Positions 24,384 to 32,868 of a stretch of DNA of 64,000 bases are shown here, piece after piece (positions within the stretch are counted from its first letter, which is position 1; each line of letters begins with the position of its first letter). The notes beneath the pieces are model-generated. The model was not told the origin of the DNA. It did not search any database and worked only from the letters and a program-made list of their open reading frames with translations. The stretch is from positions 62,001-126,000 of the forward strand of contig CAKQSV010000002.1 in NCBI GenBank assembly GCA_934273635.1. The letters run 5' to 3'. This stretch comes from an uncultured Alphaproteobacteria bacterium. GTDB lineage: Bacteria; Pseudomonadota; Alphaproteobacteria; RF32; CAG-239. Position numbers and translations under genes: made by a program.

Positions 24384-24704
24384 CTAAATCGTCATCTGCA
24401 TAATTTCTTTATAAGCCTTAATCGCCGTGTCGCGAACAGCCACAACCGTCTCTAACGCAACCTCGGCATTAGACACCGCCATAACCACGTCTTGAATATC
24501 GGCTTTTCCGGTCAGTCCGGCCAATGACATTTGCTCGGCGTTGCGAGTGACTTTTTCGGCATCGCTGACGGCATTTTCAACCATAGACTGAAAACTCCCC
24601 GCAGGCGAAACGTTTTCAACCTTTGACGGCATTGACTGCGCGGTGTTGCTAATTCTTGATAAAGCCTGCTGATAAGCGTTTAAGGCACTGGAAATATTGT
24701 TCAC
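24384..24704 (-). CDS. fliE: Flagellar hook-basal body protein FliE
   Basis: FliE joins the MS ring to the proximal rod. The 106-residue protein starts with GTG (24704), with GGGGA upstream at about 24720-24716. It has the family C-terminal segment DVVMAVSNAEVALETVVAVRDTAIKAYKEIMQMTI, in which V-x-AE-x-AL-x(5)-VRDK-x(3)-AY-x-EIM is the usual signature. The K in VRDK is replaced by T here. It is the third gene of flgB-flgC-fliE, the common alphaproteobacterial order, 14 bases after flgC. Confidence 0.93.
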   Translation of the reverse strand: MNNISSALNAYQQALSRISNTAQSMPSKVENVSPAGSFQSMVENAVSDAEKVTRNAEQMSLAGLTGKADIQDVVMAVSNAEVALETVVAVRDTAIKAYKEIMQMTI

Positions 24705-24718
24705 GACTTATAAATCCC

Positions 24719-25132
24719 CTATTTCAAAATATCCAAAACTTTAGAGTTCATATCCCGAGCGGTCTGCATCATGGTCAAGTTGGCGTCATAACTGCGTTGC
24801 GCCTCTTTCATATCCATCATCTCAACCAACGGATTGACGTTAGGCATGGTCACATAGCCCTGCGCGTCAGCCGCCGGATGATTCGGGTCATACTTTTTAG
24901 GCAACTCAGAATTATCTGTCACCACACCGGCAACCTTGACCTTATGTGCACCGGTTTGGGCATCTACATAATCTTTGAACGCCACAACCTGACGGCGATA
25001 CGGCTCTTCACCGGCGCGGGTTGCCATAGAATCGGCATTAGCCATATTTTCGGCAATAATGCGCAGACGTTCAGCCTGAGCTTTCATCCCTGAGACCGCA
25101 ATATCGGCACTGACTAATAAATTATTACCCAT
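24719..25132 (-). CDS. flgC: Flagellar basal-body rod protein FlgC
   Basis: FlgC is a proximal rod protein. The 137 residues have the rod/hook family N-terminal heptads (DIAVSGMKAQAERLRIIAENMANADSMAT), then a YRRQVVAFKDYV segment. The C-terminal FlgC signature YVTMPNVNPLVEMMDMKEAQRSYDANLTMM and RDMNSKVLDILK follows. GGAGG lies ten bases before ATG 25132. It is 16 bases after flgB and part of the same transcript. Confidence 0.95.
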   Translation of the reverse strand: MGNNLLVSADIAVSGMKAQAERLRIIAENMANADSMATRAGEEPYRRQVVAFKDYVDAQTGAHKVKVAGVVTDNSELPKKYDPNHPAADAQGYVTMPNVNPLVEMMDMKEAQRSYDANLTMMQTARDMNSKVLDILK

Positions 25133-25148
25133 TATCCGTCAACCTCCG

Positions 25149-25562
25149 TTATGAGTTAATCTTGGTGTTGGCGGTTTGAAGCATGGTTTTGTATTTGTTA
25201 TAAATTGTCAAAACCCGCTCGTGCTCACTTTTGACTTTGCTGGCCTCGTTCAACTGATTTTCGAGGCTGACGCCGTTCCCGTCTATGGTCAACGCCGTAT
25301 CAGGTTGCGGCGTATATACCTTAAAGCGTCCGCCCTGAACAGGCGCGGAAGCAATGTGACGCGGATTGGTCACGTTCATCGTCAAATTGTTTGGCAGATT
25401 GGAGGAGACCATCGCAGCAAAATCCGGCTCTTCAACGTCCTGCGCCTGATAGTTTGGCGTGTTGGCATTGGCAATATTCGTCGCAATGACTTTTTGCCGC
25501 TCAGACAAATAAGACAATTTGTTTTTTGCTATATTGGCAATGGATAAATCAAACATATCCAT
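25149..25562 (-). CDS. flgB: Flagellar basal-body rod protein FlgB
   Basis: FlgB is the proximal rod subunit next to FliE. From ATG 25562 it is 137 residues, with ribosome site GGGGAG ten bases upstream. An ATG at 25580 adds six residues but lies inside that site. The N-terminus has the family motif YLSERQKVIATNIANANTPNYQAQDV, and the C-terminus has helical VKSEHERVLTIYNKYKTMLQTANT. It is the first gene of the flgB-flgC-fliE-rlmH set and diverges from the FlhB-tail gene at 25703. Confidence 0.94.
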   Translation of the reverse strand: MDMFDLSIANIAKNKLSYLSERQKVIATNIANANTPNYQAQDVEEPDFAAMVSSNLPNNLTMNVTNPRHIASAPVQGGRFKVYTPQPDTALTIDGNGVSLENQLNEASKVKSEHERVLTIYNKYKTMLQTANTKINS

Positions 25563-25702
25563 AGCTGCGAATCTCCCCAAAATTAAGTTATGTTCCCCAA
25601 CATAACCGACAAAAATGCAAATTTTGTGCCAAAGCCGATTGATTTTTCAGCATTAAATGCTAAACTTATACTCAACAACAACCAAAGCAAGGGCTTTTGC
25701 AG

Positions 25703-26020
25703 ATGTCTGATGATAATGATAAACAAATCACCGCCGATTACAACGCTGATAGCGATTTATCCCCAGATTATGCTATCGCGCTCGGCTATGATATGGACAA
25801 ACAAAACGCGCCGACGGTGGTTGCCAAAGGGCAAGGGCATATTGCCAAAAAGATTATTCAAATCGCTCTTGACGAGGGAATTGAAATTCATCAGGACGCC
25901 GACTTAGTGCAAATTCTCAAGGCCGTGGACATTGACAGCGAAATTCCGCTTGAGGCATTTGGCGCCGTGGCGGAGATTATCTCTTATATCTACAAAGCCA
26001 ACGGCAAACTCAAAGGTTAA
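25703..26020 (+). CDS. FlhB C-terminal-domain-like protein
   Basis: The 105-residue protein resembles the cytoplasmic tail of FlhB/YscU export proteins, as in the small FlhX/YlqH family. PDYAIALGYDMDKQNAPTVVAKGQGHIAKKIIQIALDEGIEIHQDADLVQILKAV has the A-x-GYD, AP-x-VVAKG and I-x-I-x(1-2)-D-x-x-L motifs. The NPTH cleavage site of full-length FlhB is absent. ATG 25703 has AAGGG nine bases upstream. It diverges from flgB and overlaps the RsmB-like gene end by 4 bases. It may stand in for part of FlhB in export or act as a substrate-specificity accessory. Confidence 0.8.
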   Translation: MSDDNDKQITADYNADSDLSPDYAIALGYDMDKQNAPTVVAKGQGHIAKKIIQIALDEGIEIHQDADLVQILKAVDIDSEIPLEAFGAVAEIISYIYKANGKLKG

Positions 26021-27225
26021 GATTTTGCCATAATGCAAACATAAAAACCATCGGTGCCGCTAATCAGCGGGTTGAGGTGCAGGCTAAACTCATCACAAAC
26101 AGGATAGTTGCCGTTGAGTTTTTGCTCCCACAACCGTTTGAGATTGACCTTACGCATATCCGGATGACGGCGCAGGAAAGCCTCGGTTATATCCTCGTTT
26201 TCATCCTTAAAAATCGAGCAGGTAAAATAAGCAATCTGCCCTCCGGCGCGCGTGTGAGCGTAAGCAAGCTCTAAAATTTCTGACTGTGTCTGATTTAGTT
26301 CTCTTAAGGTTTGCGGTGTCAGGCGATATTTGGCATCAGGACTACGGCGCCACACCCCGCTGCCCGAACAAGGCGCGTCGACCACAAAACGCTCATAATC
26401 GACATCTCGCAACTCTTTAACTATGTTGATATTATTAACTTTCAGGCGCGCGGCGCGGTCTTTTATCGCCTCTAAGCGCCCCCAGTTGATGTCATGAACG
26501 TCAATTTGCCCTTGATTGTGATTCAGAAACGCCATGGTCAGCGTTTTACCGCCGGCCCCACAGCAATAATCAATCGCCTTATGCTCGGGACGGACATCGG
26601 CCAAAATCGCGGCAATTTGCGAAGCCTCGTCCTGCACCTCGACCTCGCCCTCCAGATAGGTGGTGCAATTATGCAAATTAACCCGCTCCTCAGCACGCAA
26701 TCCTAATGGCGAATAACGCACGGGGCGAAAAAACAATCCTTCCGCCTGCAGTTTTTTGATAATTACCTCTCTGGAGAAAGCGTTAATGCGCAAATCCGCA
26801 CCCGCCGTCTCGTTTAATGACTTCAAAAGCGGCATATCCGGCAATTTATCATAAATCCAATCGGGGACTTCGGCTTCTACCGCAGGGGGATAAGGCTGTT
26901 CATTTTCGGTTTGCAACCAGCATTTTTCTTCTTTAGACAGCGGTGCCAAAGAGTAAGAGCTATCGGCGCAAATCACATCAAAATCTTCGCCACGCAGAAA
27001 ATAAAGCAAAATTCGCCGCGGGTCGGCACTCTCAGCATCAAACTCAAGACGGCGGCGATGACGCACAATGTTCCACACAGTTTGGGTGATAAAACGTCGA
27101 TCTTTGGAGCCGATATATTTGCGCTCCCGCAGGTAAGCGTTAATAAGGTTGTCCGCCGGTTGACGGTCTTGAAAAATTGCGGTTATAAGTTCTAAAACCG
27201 CCTGATATTGAGCACCTTTTTGCAT
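26017..27225 (-). CDS. RsmB/NOP2-family RNA (cytosine-5) methyltransferase
   Basis: The 402-residue protein has an N-terminal NusB-like RNA-binding helical domain (residues about 1-120, ERKYIGSKDRRFITQTVWNIVRHRRRL) and a methyltransferase domain. The AdoMet motif is AIDYCCGAGGKTLTMA, motif IV is VVDAPCSGSGVWRRSPD, and motif VI is YFTCSIFKDENEDI, whose two Cys are the catalytic pair of this class. The C-terminus ends GTDGFYVCIM, as in RsmB and relatives. RsmB makes m5C967 in 16S rRNA. A paralogue acting elsewhere is possible, so no symbol is given. A terminator follows the next gene. Confidence 0.88.
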   Translation of the reverse strand: MQKGAQYQAVLELITAIFQDRQPADNLINAYLRERKYIGSKDRRFITQTVWNIVRHRRRLEFDAESADPRRILLYFLRGEDFDVICADSSYSLAPLSKEEKCWLQTENEQPYPPAVEAEVPDWIYDKLPDMPLLKSLNETAGADLRINAFSREVIIKKLQAEGLFFRPVRYSPLGLRAEERVNLHNCTTYLEGEVEVQDEASQIAAILADVRPEHKAIDYCCGAGGKTLTMAFLNHNQGQIDVHDINWGRLEAIKDRAARLKVNNINIVKELRDVDYERFVVDAPCSGSGVWRRSPDAKYRLTPQTLRELNQTQSEILELAYAHTRAGGQIAYFTCSIFKDENEDITEAFLRRHPDMRKVNLKRLWEQKLNGNYPVCDEFSLHLNPLISGTDGFYVCIMAKS

Positions 27226-27255
27226 AATTTCTCCTTTGAGGCTTTATGTAAGCAC

Positions 27256-27292
27256 AAAAAAAACCCAAAAGCAAAGGCTTTTGAGTTTTTTT
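27256..27292 (-). terminator. Terminator of the gene at 27299
   Basis: On the minus strand ACTCAAAAGC pairs with GCTTTTGGGT around CTTT, with T-runs. It can also act on the plus strand. Confidence 0.8.
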
Positions 27293-27298
27293 ATCATT

Positions 27299-27751
27299 TT
27301 AGTTCTTGAAACGCTGGCAGTAGCGCAAATAAGTCACAACTCCGGGACCGTAATCAGGATCTTCAACCTGCACTTCGTCAACCTCGTAGAGGAGGAACAT
27401 GTGATGAGGACGGCAGCAATAAACACTGTAAACCACATGCTTATTACCATCTTTCTCAAACGACTTGCGGAAGAATCTGACGCGATGTGCGAAGAAGATA
27501 CGACCGAAAGGTCTGCGGCAAGCATAACCGTCATAAATCAACACACCTGAGTGCATGGCATAAAGATATCCGGCTACAATCTCATTGTTGAGGAGAATGC
27601 GCCAGAAAGTCTGTCCATTGTCAATTACGACTTTGATGTCAGCAACATACTCACGGATTGATTCAGGGAGTGCGTTCAAAACATCTTTAGCGGTGATAAC
27701 TTTCTTGCTGAGCAATGAAGAGTCATCAAATTTAATATTCTCGAGTATCAT
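27299..27751 (-). CDS. Hypothetical protein
   Basis: I do not recognise this 150-residue protein. It has no signal peptide. A helical head (SESIREYVADIKV-type) is followed by a beta-rich body: GQTFWRILLNNEIVAGYLYAMHSGVLIYDGYACRRPFGRIFFAHRVRFFRKSFEKDGNKHVVYSVYCCRPHHMFLLYEVDEV. The middle has paired Cys and His that could bind metal, which is speculation. It has its own promoter (27781-27809) and terminator. No SD is seen before the ATG. Function unknown. Confidence 0.55.
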   Translation of the reverse strand: MILENIKFDDSSLLSKKVITAKDVLNALPESIREYVADIKVVIDNGQTFWRILLNNEIVAGYLYAMHSGVLIYDGYACRRPFGRIFFAHRVRFFRKSFEKDGNKHVVYSVYCCRPHHMFLLYEVDEVQVEDPDYGPGVVTYLRYCQRFKN

Positions 27752-27780
27752 AATTTATATAATAATTGTTTATTAGATAC

Positions 27781-27831
27781 ACATTAACATTTTTTGAAAA
27801 TTTTGTCAATAACTGTTTTTAACGTTAATTT
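27781..27831. promoter_or_regulatory. Back-to-back promoters with overlapping -35 boxes
   Basis: Minus: TTGACA (27809-27804), 17-base spacer, TAATGT (27786-27781), for the gene at 27751. Plus: TTGTCA (27803-27808), 17-base spacer, TAATTT (27826-27831), for the LprI-like gene. The two -35 boxes share TGTCA, so RNA polymerase can occupy only one at a time. Confidence 0.6.
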
Positions 27832-27874
27832 AAAGAGTTGGGCGATATAGTGAATCATCAACATGGAGGCGAAA

Positions 27875-28303
27875 ATGAAAAAGCTGTTTTTAGGGGTATT
27901 ATGTGGCGGGATGTTAGTCGCTTTTACGGCACAGGCAGGTGATGAATACGGTCAGTGTTTGGAACTGAATTTTCAGACGGACGCAGGACTGATTAAATGC
28001 GCCGAGCAAGAAACAACGCGCGTTATGAGCGAGTTGGACAAGCGCTATGCCGTTGTTGCCGGTCACAAATATTTTCGCCCGTGGAACAATGATTCTCACT
28101 CTTTTGCCGCGTTAAAAACCGCTTGGCTCAAATATCGCGATGATGCCTGTAATCTGTTGGGATACAGTCTGATTACGGGCGGCGACGAATATGGCAAGGT
28201 TGAAGAAGCCCGCTGCAAATTGCGCGAGACACTGCGTTTTCAAAAAGATATTGAAACGTTGGTCAAAAACTATCAAAAGACTTTGCCTCAAGCTAAATTA
28301 TAA
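27875..28303 (+). CDS. LprI/DUF1311-like periplasmic protein
   Basis: The protein has 142 residues from ATG 27875. GGAGG lies five bases upstream, while an upstream ATG (27863) lies across that site. It has a Sec signal peptide (MKKLFLGVLCGGMLVAFTAQA-G). The DUF1311 pattern is present: paired Cys in YGQCLELNFQTDAGLIKCAEQE, a WLKYRDDACNLLGY core and a late Cys in ARCKLRETLRFQKDIE, with the aromatic and LRETLR stretch typical of LprI-type proteins. Relatives bind lysozyme or are of unknown role. It converges on the LOG-family gene, overlapping 6 bases. Confidence 0.72.
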   Translation: MKKLFLGVLCGGMLVAFTAQAGDEYGQCLELNFQTDAGLIKCAEQETTRVMSELDKRYAVVAGHKYFRPWNNDSHSFAALKTAWLKYRDDACNLLGYSLITGGDEYGKVEEARCKLRETLRFQKDIETLVKNYQKTLPQAKL

Positions 28304-29254
28304 CGGGCAAAACTCATAATTCTCCTGCTTGCGTTTTTTAAGGTAGCTCAGTTTGTCACTGACAATCGCAGTGTCGCGTCCGGTTTTTGCCAAGCGGTCG
28401 TACATACGTTCAATCTCTTTTTCAAGATAAGCGCGCTCAATGTCGTTGGCAAGCTCCTGACGCTCCTCAGAAGAGCCATGATAACTGTTTTCTTTGATTT
28501 TTTGACAAATATCCTCTACCGAACAGCCCGACTCGGTGCTCTTGACAAAGTAAGGCAGTTCATAAATCAGCTGACGGGTGGCGGCGTAAACCTCTTGCGT
28601 GGTGTTGCCTTTTTTGTAGCGCTGTTTGAGCAGGCGGAAGACAATCCCCAACTCGCGGCTGTTGTCCACCACAATAAAAGGCATGGGGTCGGCAAAGCCC
28701 TCCAGAGAAATGGCCTTGATATATTCTACCAAATGGTGGAAAAAGCCATTAATGTTATACAAAATAAACGGTTTGATTTTCAAAAAGCCGTCCTGCATAG
28801 CCACGCAGTCATAAGCCAGTTCATCAAGCGTGCCAACGCCGCCGGGGGCAAAAACAATAAAATCGGCATTAAGCAGTTTTTGTTTGCGCTCTTCCAAGGT
28901 TTGAGCCACAATCACATCTTCTATCTGACCTAAAATCTCGTCGCTTTCATACAGACTGTAATATTCTTTGGTGGTAATGCCCTGAATCGGATTGCCCTGC
29001 GCGCAATTTTTTTGCTTCCACTTATCCAAAACACCCCGAGCAACCGCTCCCATAATGCCACTGCTTGACAGTCCAAAGTCTAACTTAAAGTCCATATCGG
29101 CAATTTGAGAACCCAGATTATAAGCCTCTTCAACATAAGTCTTATCATTGCCGGAGCGAGACCCGCCGGCAACAAACACTCGCAAGCCATCCTGACGGTT
29201 TTCTTCCGTAAACTTGCCGACAACATCGGTTACGTTATCACACTTTTCCATCAC
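28298..29254 (-). CDS. LOG-family protein (lysine decarboxylase-like, phosphoribohydrolase fold)
   Basis: The 318-residue protein has the LOG marks: RVFVAGGSRSGNDKTYVEEAYNLG at the N-terminus (Rossmann-like) and FAPGGVGTLDEL, the PGGxGTxxE motif, near residue 137. It also has a preceding RKQKLLNADF helix and the GFADPMPFIVVD strand. Family members cleave nucleotide 5'-monophosphates to base and ribose phosphate (cytokinin-activating in plants). The extra 100 C-terminal residues are helical and charged, longer than the usual 180-220 residue LOG protein. It overlaps the start of tgt's operon partner by 4 bases and is probably co-transcribed. Confidence 0.8.
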   Translation of the reverse strand: MMEKCDNVTDVVGKFTEENRQDGLRVFVAGGSRSGNDKTYVEEAYNLGSQIADMDFKLDFGLSSSGIMGAVARGVLDKWKQKNCAQGNPIQGITTKEYYSLYESDEILGQIEDVIVAQTLEERKQKLLNADFIVFAPGGVGTLDELAYDCVAMQDGFLKIKPFILYNINGFFHHLVEYIKAISLEGFADPMPFIVVDNSRELGIVFRLLKQRYKKGNTTQEVYAATRQLIYELPYFVKSTESGCSVEDICQKIKENSYHGSSEERQELANDIERAYLEKEIERMYDRLAKTGRDTAIVSDKLSYLKKRKQENYEFCPL

Positions 29255-30375
29255 AGCTCCTTTATATCTCCGCGCGCCTGATCGGCGTAAAATTGTTGGG
29301 TAAAATCAGACAGTGTATCATTAGCCAAAGCCTCGCGCAAACCTTTCATCAAACGTTGGTAATAGGCGATATTGTGCCATGTCAAAAGCATAACGGCAAG
29401 CACTTCATTGCACTTTTGCAAATGGTGGATATAAGCGCGGCTATAATTGCGACACAACGGGCAATCGCACCCTTCTTCCAACGGGCGCGGGTCTTCTTTG
29501 TGGCGGGCGTTGCGAATATTAATCGTGCCAAAACGCGTGAACGCCTGTGAAGTACGCCCCGAACGGGTAGGCATAACGCAGTCGAACATATCAACGCCGC
29601 GCAACACCGCGCCGACGATATCATCAGGACGCCCTACGCCCATCAGGTAGCGAGGCTTGTCTTCGGGCAACATTTGCGGCGCATAATCAAGCACCTCAAA
29701 CATTTTATCCTGCCCCTCCCCCACAGCCAAACCGCCGATAGCGTAGCCGTCAAAGCCGATTTTGGTCAGCGCCTGAGCTGAAATCTCACGTAAGTCTTTA
29801 TAGACACTACCTTGTTGGATGCCGAAAATACCATAGCCGTCACGGTCGATAAAAGCGTCACGACTACGTTGCGCCCAACGCATGGAGCGTTCCATAGAAA
29901 CCTTGGCTTGCTCGTGTGTGCTCGGAAAAGGCGTGCACTCGTCAAGCGCCATGGTAATGTTAGAATCGAGGTTATACTGAATCCGCATAGATTCTTCGGG
30001 GCTCAAAAAATATTTGCGTCCGTCAACGTGCGAGCTGAAAGTCACACCCTCTTCCGTCAACTTGCGCAGACCGGTCAGGCTCATCACCTGAAAACCGCCG
30101 GAATCGGTCAAAATCGGTTTCGGCCAGTTCATAAATTTGTGCAAGCCGCCCATTTTTGCCACCAGCTCTGAGCCGGGGCGCAACATCAAGTGATAGGTGT
30201 TGCCAAGCAAAATCTGTGCGCCGGTCGCCGCCACCGACTCCGGCATCATGGCTTTTACCGTGCCGCAAGTGCCCACGGGCATAAACGCCGGCGTGTCAAC
30301 ATCGCCGTGGCGCGTGTGCAACTTGCCTAACCGACTTTTGCCACTGGTTTTAAATATTTCATACTTTAATGACAT
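29251..30375 (-). CDS. tgt: Queuine tRNA-ribosyltransferase
   Basis: Tgt swaps guanine 34 for preQ1 in tRNAs with GUN anticodons. The protein has 374 residues from ATG 30375, with AGAGG ten bases upstream. Motifs visible: GTVKAMMPESVAATGAQ, GNTYHLMLRPG, DSGGFQVMS (substrate-binding Asp), SGR...MFDCVMPTRSGR (catalytic Asp) and Zn ligands CDCPLCRNY...HHLQKC...HN. A longer frame (to 30408) adds 11 residues without support. The LOG gene lies immediately downstream with a 4-base overlap. Confidence 0.96.
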   Translation of the reverse strand: MSLKYEIFKTSGKSRLGKLHTRHGDVDTPAFMPVGTCGTVKAMMPESVAATGAQILLGNTYHLMLRPGSELVAKMGGLHKFMNWPKPILTDSGGFQVMSLTGLRKLTEEGVTFSSHVDGRKYFLSPEESMRIQYNLDSNITMALDECTPFPSTHEQAKVSMERSMRWAQRSRDAFIDRDGYGIFGIQQGSVYKDLREISAQALTKIGFDGYAIGGLAVGEGQDKMFEVLDYAPQMLPEDKPRYLMGVGRPDDIVGAVLRGVDMFDCVMPTRSGRTSQAFTRFGTINIRNARHKEDPRPLEEGCDCPLCRNYSRAYIHHLQKCNEVLAVMLLTWHNIAYYQRLMKGLREALANDTLSDFTQQFYADQARGDIKEL

Positions 30376-30515
30376 AACTTTTAGCCTCTTAATATATAAT
30401 GCCGTCAATAATGCACTATTAATAAGGGCTTGGCAAGAGCTTTTATCTTGACATTATAGACAAAAATATTTACATTTTTGATAAATCTTTATTATTCATC
30501 AAATTATTAACAACT

Positions 30516-31727
30516 ATGGATACCAAATTTTTCAAACTCAGCAACGGGTTGCCGGTGATATATGTTCGCAACCGCGGCGCCGCACTGGTTCATGCCTGTT
30601 TTACAGTTAATGCCGGCGCTAAAAATTCGCCCAAAGACAAAGCCGGACTGGCGCACGCTTTGGAACATTTATTGTTGGTCGACATTATCCGCAACGATGA
30701 CTCCGCCATCTCTTCAAACATTGCAGGCAGCACCGACGAAAACCTGACAACGTTTGACTTTTCAGTGCTCAGGCAGGACTACGCGCGCGTGTTGCAGGCT
30801 TTGGGACAAGCCATGGCCACGCCGAATTTTGTCGAAAGCAACTGGCAAAGCGAACGTCAGGTGATTTTTGAGGAAATGCGCTGCGATACCGATGATGACG
30901 ATGTGGACTTGCTCTGTGGGTACGGCTTTAAGACACATCAGGTTGACGTTGTCGGCAGTCGTAAAAGCGTTGAACATATTACACTTGGTGATTTGCAAAA
31001 CTTTTGGCGGCAGTATTACACCGCTCCCAACTGTGTTTTGTGTATCTGCGGCGACTGTGATGACTGCGAGACCTTAGCGGAGCAAAGTTTCGGACTTATG
31101 CGCAACGCGTTAGCACCGACATTTGTTAAGCCGACGTTTAGCGGAAAAATCTGTTGCAAAGAAGAGCGCGGAGACAAGGTTGAACTGGCGCTGTATTTTG
31201 ACGCAAGCGGCGCTCCCCAAGACGAGCTGACAATGTTGGCGCACTATCTGGGCGGTCTGACGACAGTCGGTTTGTTCAGAGCTTTGCGCGCCGAGCAAAA
31301 ATTGGTTTATCGCGCCAACTGCTATGTTTGCGCCTATTCGTACGGCACGCTTTTTGAGATTGAGACCACCTGCTCTAAGCACAATTTTGAGCAAGTGGCA
31401 CACGCCATCGGCAACGAGCTGCGGGCTTTGTGTTCTCAAGAGCTGAGCGCCAAAGTTCTGACGGCCGCGCGCGACAGCCAAACGATTGAGTATTACAGAT
31501 TGGCGGCAAATGCTCCGGAGCTGTTGGAAAGTTATGCAGATGACTGGCTTTGCGGCAATTTTGTGCCTATGGCGCAACGAATCGCCGATTTGCAAAACAT
31601 AAGTCCGGCGGCACTCAAAAACACCGCAAACAAATTGTTTGCAGGCAAAACGCCTTTACGCGTCATTACCGGTTCAATCGGTATGGCTAAAGCGAAAAAA
31701 GTGTTGGCTGATGCGTTATCCTTATGA
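30516..31727 (+). CDS. M16-family metallopeptidase (stand-alone)
   Basis: The 403-residue protein has the M16 zinc motif HALEH (residues 47-51) inverted from HExxH, with the third ligand Glu near 119-120 (RQVIFEEM), so it is expected to be catalytic. The C-terminal half keeps LGGLTTVGLFRALRAEQKLVYRANCYVCAY, with the substrate-binding R-Y pair. It has no signal peptide, unlike the M16 pair at 51.6-54.4 kb, so it may be cytoplasmic. It lacks a visible SD. The promoter could be TTGACA-N17-TACATT, near 30449-30477. It ends at a shared terminator with phoB. Confidence 0.85.
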   Translation: MDTKFFKLSNGLPVIYVRNRGAALVHACFTVNAGAKNSPKDKAGLAHALEHLLLVDIIRNDDSAISSNIAGSTDENLTTFDFSVLRQDYARVLQALGQAMATPNFVESNWQSERQVIFEEMRCDTDDDDVDLLCGYGFKTHQVDVVGSRKSVEHITLGDLQNFWRQYYTAPNCVLCICGDCDDCETLAEQSFGLMRNALAPTFVKPTFSGKICCKEERGDKVELALYFDASGAPQDELTMLAHYLGGLTTVGLFRALRAEQKLVYRANCYVCAYSYGTLFEIETTCSKHNFEQVAHAIGNELRALCSQELSAKVLTAARDSQTIEYYRLAANAPELLESYADDWLCGNFVPMAQRIADLQNISPAALKNTANKLFAGKTPLRVITGSIGMAKAKKVLADALSL

Positions 31728-31733
31728 AAAAAA

Positions 31734-31768
31734 GACGCTGTCTGTCGGGTACAGGCAGCGTTTTTTTT
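31734..31768. terminator. Bidirectional terminator (M16 and phoB)
   Basis: ACGCTGTCTGT pairs with ACAGGCAGCGT (one wobble pair) around a small loop, then a T-run of eight. The reverse strand also has T-rich sequence. Confidence 0.85.
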
Positions 31769-31786
31769 GGTGCAATATGCTTTGCC

Positions 31787-32488
31787 TCAATCCTCGTCCT
31801 CAGGAGCGGGCTGGTTGTCAATAGAGTAGCCGGTCGCGCGCACAGTGCGGATATAATCAGGTCCGAACTCATTGAGCGACTTGCGCAGACGGCGGATGTG
31901 AACGTCAACCGTGCGGGTCTCGACATAAATATTTATGCCCCACACATTTTTGAGCAAAAACTCTCGGGAAAACACTTTTTTGGGCTCTTCCATCAACATC
32001 CGCAACAGGCGAAACTCCGTCGGTCCGAGGTGGATGTAGTTGTTGCCGCGATAAACCTTTTTGGTGACCAAATCCATACGGATGTCCTCAAACACCAGTT
32101 CTTTGGTGGTGATGATTTCCGGCGCACGGCGCATATTGGCCTTAACACGCGCCATCAGCTCGGGAATTGAAAACGGCTTAGTCACATAGTCATCGGCACC
32201 GGCGGACAGCCCTTTGATTTTGTCTTCCTCCTCGCCTTTGGCGGTGAGCATAATAATGGGAATTTCTTTAATATCAGGCTTGGCGCGAATAAGTTTGCAA
32301 ATCTCCACTCCCGAAATCTCAGGCAACATCCAGTCCAAAATAATGACGGAGGGCGCATATTTTTCAACATCACCTAACGCTTTGGCGCCACGCGTTTCAA
32401 CAATCACTTCATAGCCCTCTTTCTCAAGGTTGTACTTGAGCAAAAGTCCGAGTGCTTCTTCATCTTCAACGACCATTACCAAAGCCAT
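31787..32488 (-). CDS. phoB: PhoB-type response regulator
   Basis: The 233-residue protein has a receiver domain with acidic EDEE, phospho-acceptor Asp in IILDWMLPE, TAKG and KPF, and an OmpR/PhoB winged-helix output (ELVFEDIRMDLVTKKVYRG...TEFRLLRMLMEEPKKVFSREFLLKNVWGINIYVETRTVDVHIRRLRKSL). The last stretch has the PhoB-like recognition helix, and the YVETRTVDVHI phrase matches PhoB well. It regulates the phosphate-starvation genes. No phoR or phoU lies in this window, so its kinase is elsewhere. It is preceded by a repeat array, with AGGAG near ATG 32488. Confidence 0.9.
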   Translation of the reverse strand: MALVMVVEDEEALGLLLKYNLEKEGYEVIVETRGAKALGDVEKYAPSVIILDWMLPEISGVEICKLIRAKPDIKEIPIIMLTAKGEEEDKIKGLSAGADDYVTKPFSIPELMARVKANMRRAPEIITTKELVFEDIRMDLVTKKVYRGNNYIHLGPTEFRLLRMLMEEPKKVFSREFLLKNVWGINIYVETRTVDVHIRRLRKSLNEFGPDYIRTVRATGYSIDNQPAPEDED

Positions 32489-32525
32489 GGCTTGTCTCCT
32501 TTTGTTGTAAGGCTCTATTATTTAA

Positions 32526-32831
32526 CTGGATTGCTTCGCTCCGCTCGCAATGACGAGGAAGGGAAACCGACTGGATCACCACGCTTCGCTCGTGATGACG
32601 GTTGTCATAATCGTTCGTCACTGCGAGTTTGGTTACAAACGAAGCAGTCCAGATTTGATAAGGATTCCTTGGTTTAACTGGATTGCTTCGGTGGCAAGCC
32701 ACACTCGCAATGACGAAGAAAAACCGGACTGGATTGCTTCGGACGTTGCCGTCCTCGCAATGACGAGGGTGGGACACCGACTGGATTGCTTCGGACGTCG
32801 CAGTCTTCGCAATGACGAGGGTGGGACACCG
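32526..32831. repeat. Six-copy palindromic repeat array (GGATTGCTTCG...CGCAATGACG family)
   Basis: Copies at about 32526-32556, 32571-32600, 32612-32652 (reverse orientation), 32678-32718, 32729-32769 and 32781-32831. Each has a CTGGATTGCTTCG-type left arm, a variable centre and a TCGCAATGACG right arm, with looped hairpin potential. This is the GGATTGCTTCG repeat family found widely in bacterial genomes, often translated as RHCERSEAIQ. The 380-base gap between phoB (32488) and rpe (32869) is filled mainly by this array, and I see no gene in it. Confidence 0.85.
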
Positions 32832-32868
32832 TGTCATAATAATAACTTTTAGACGGTTTGTCTTAATT

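Noticed and set aside
32526..32831. Possible CRISPR array
   Set aside because: Units are palindromic and differ in the centre with no uniform spacers, one copy is reversed, and no cas gene is near.
32466..32837. Reading frame with RHCERSEAIQ-like repeats on the minus strand
   Set aside because: It is the translation of the palindromic repeat array and has no signal of a gene (no ribosome site, repeated units).
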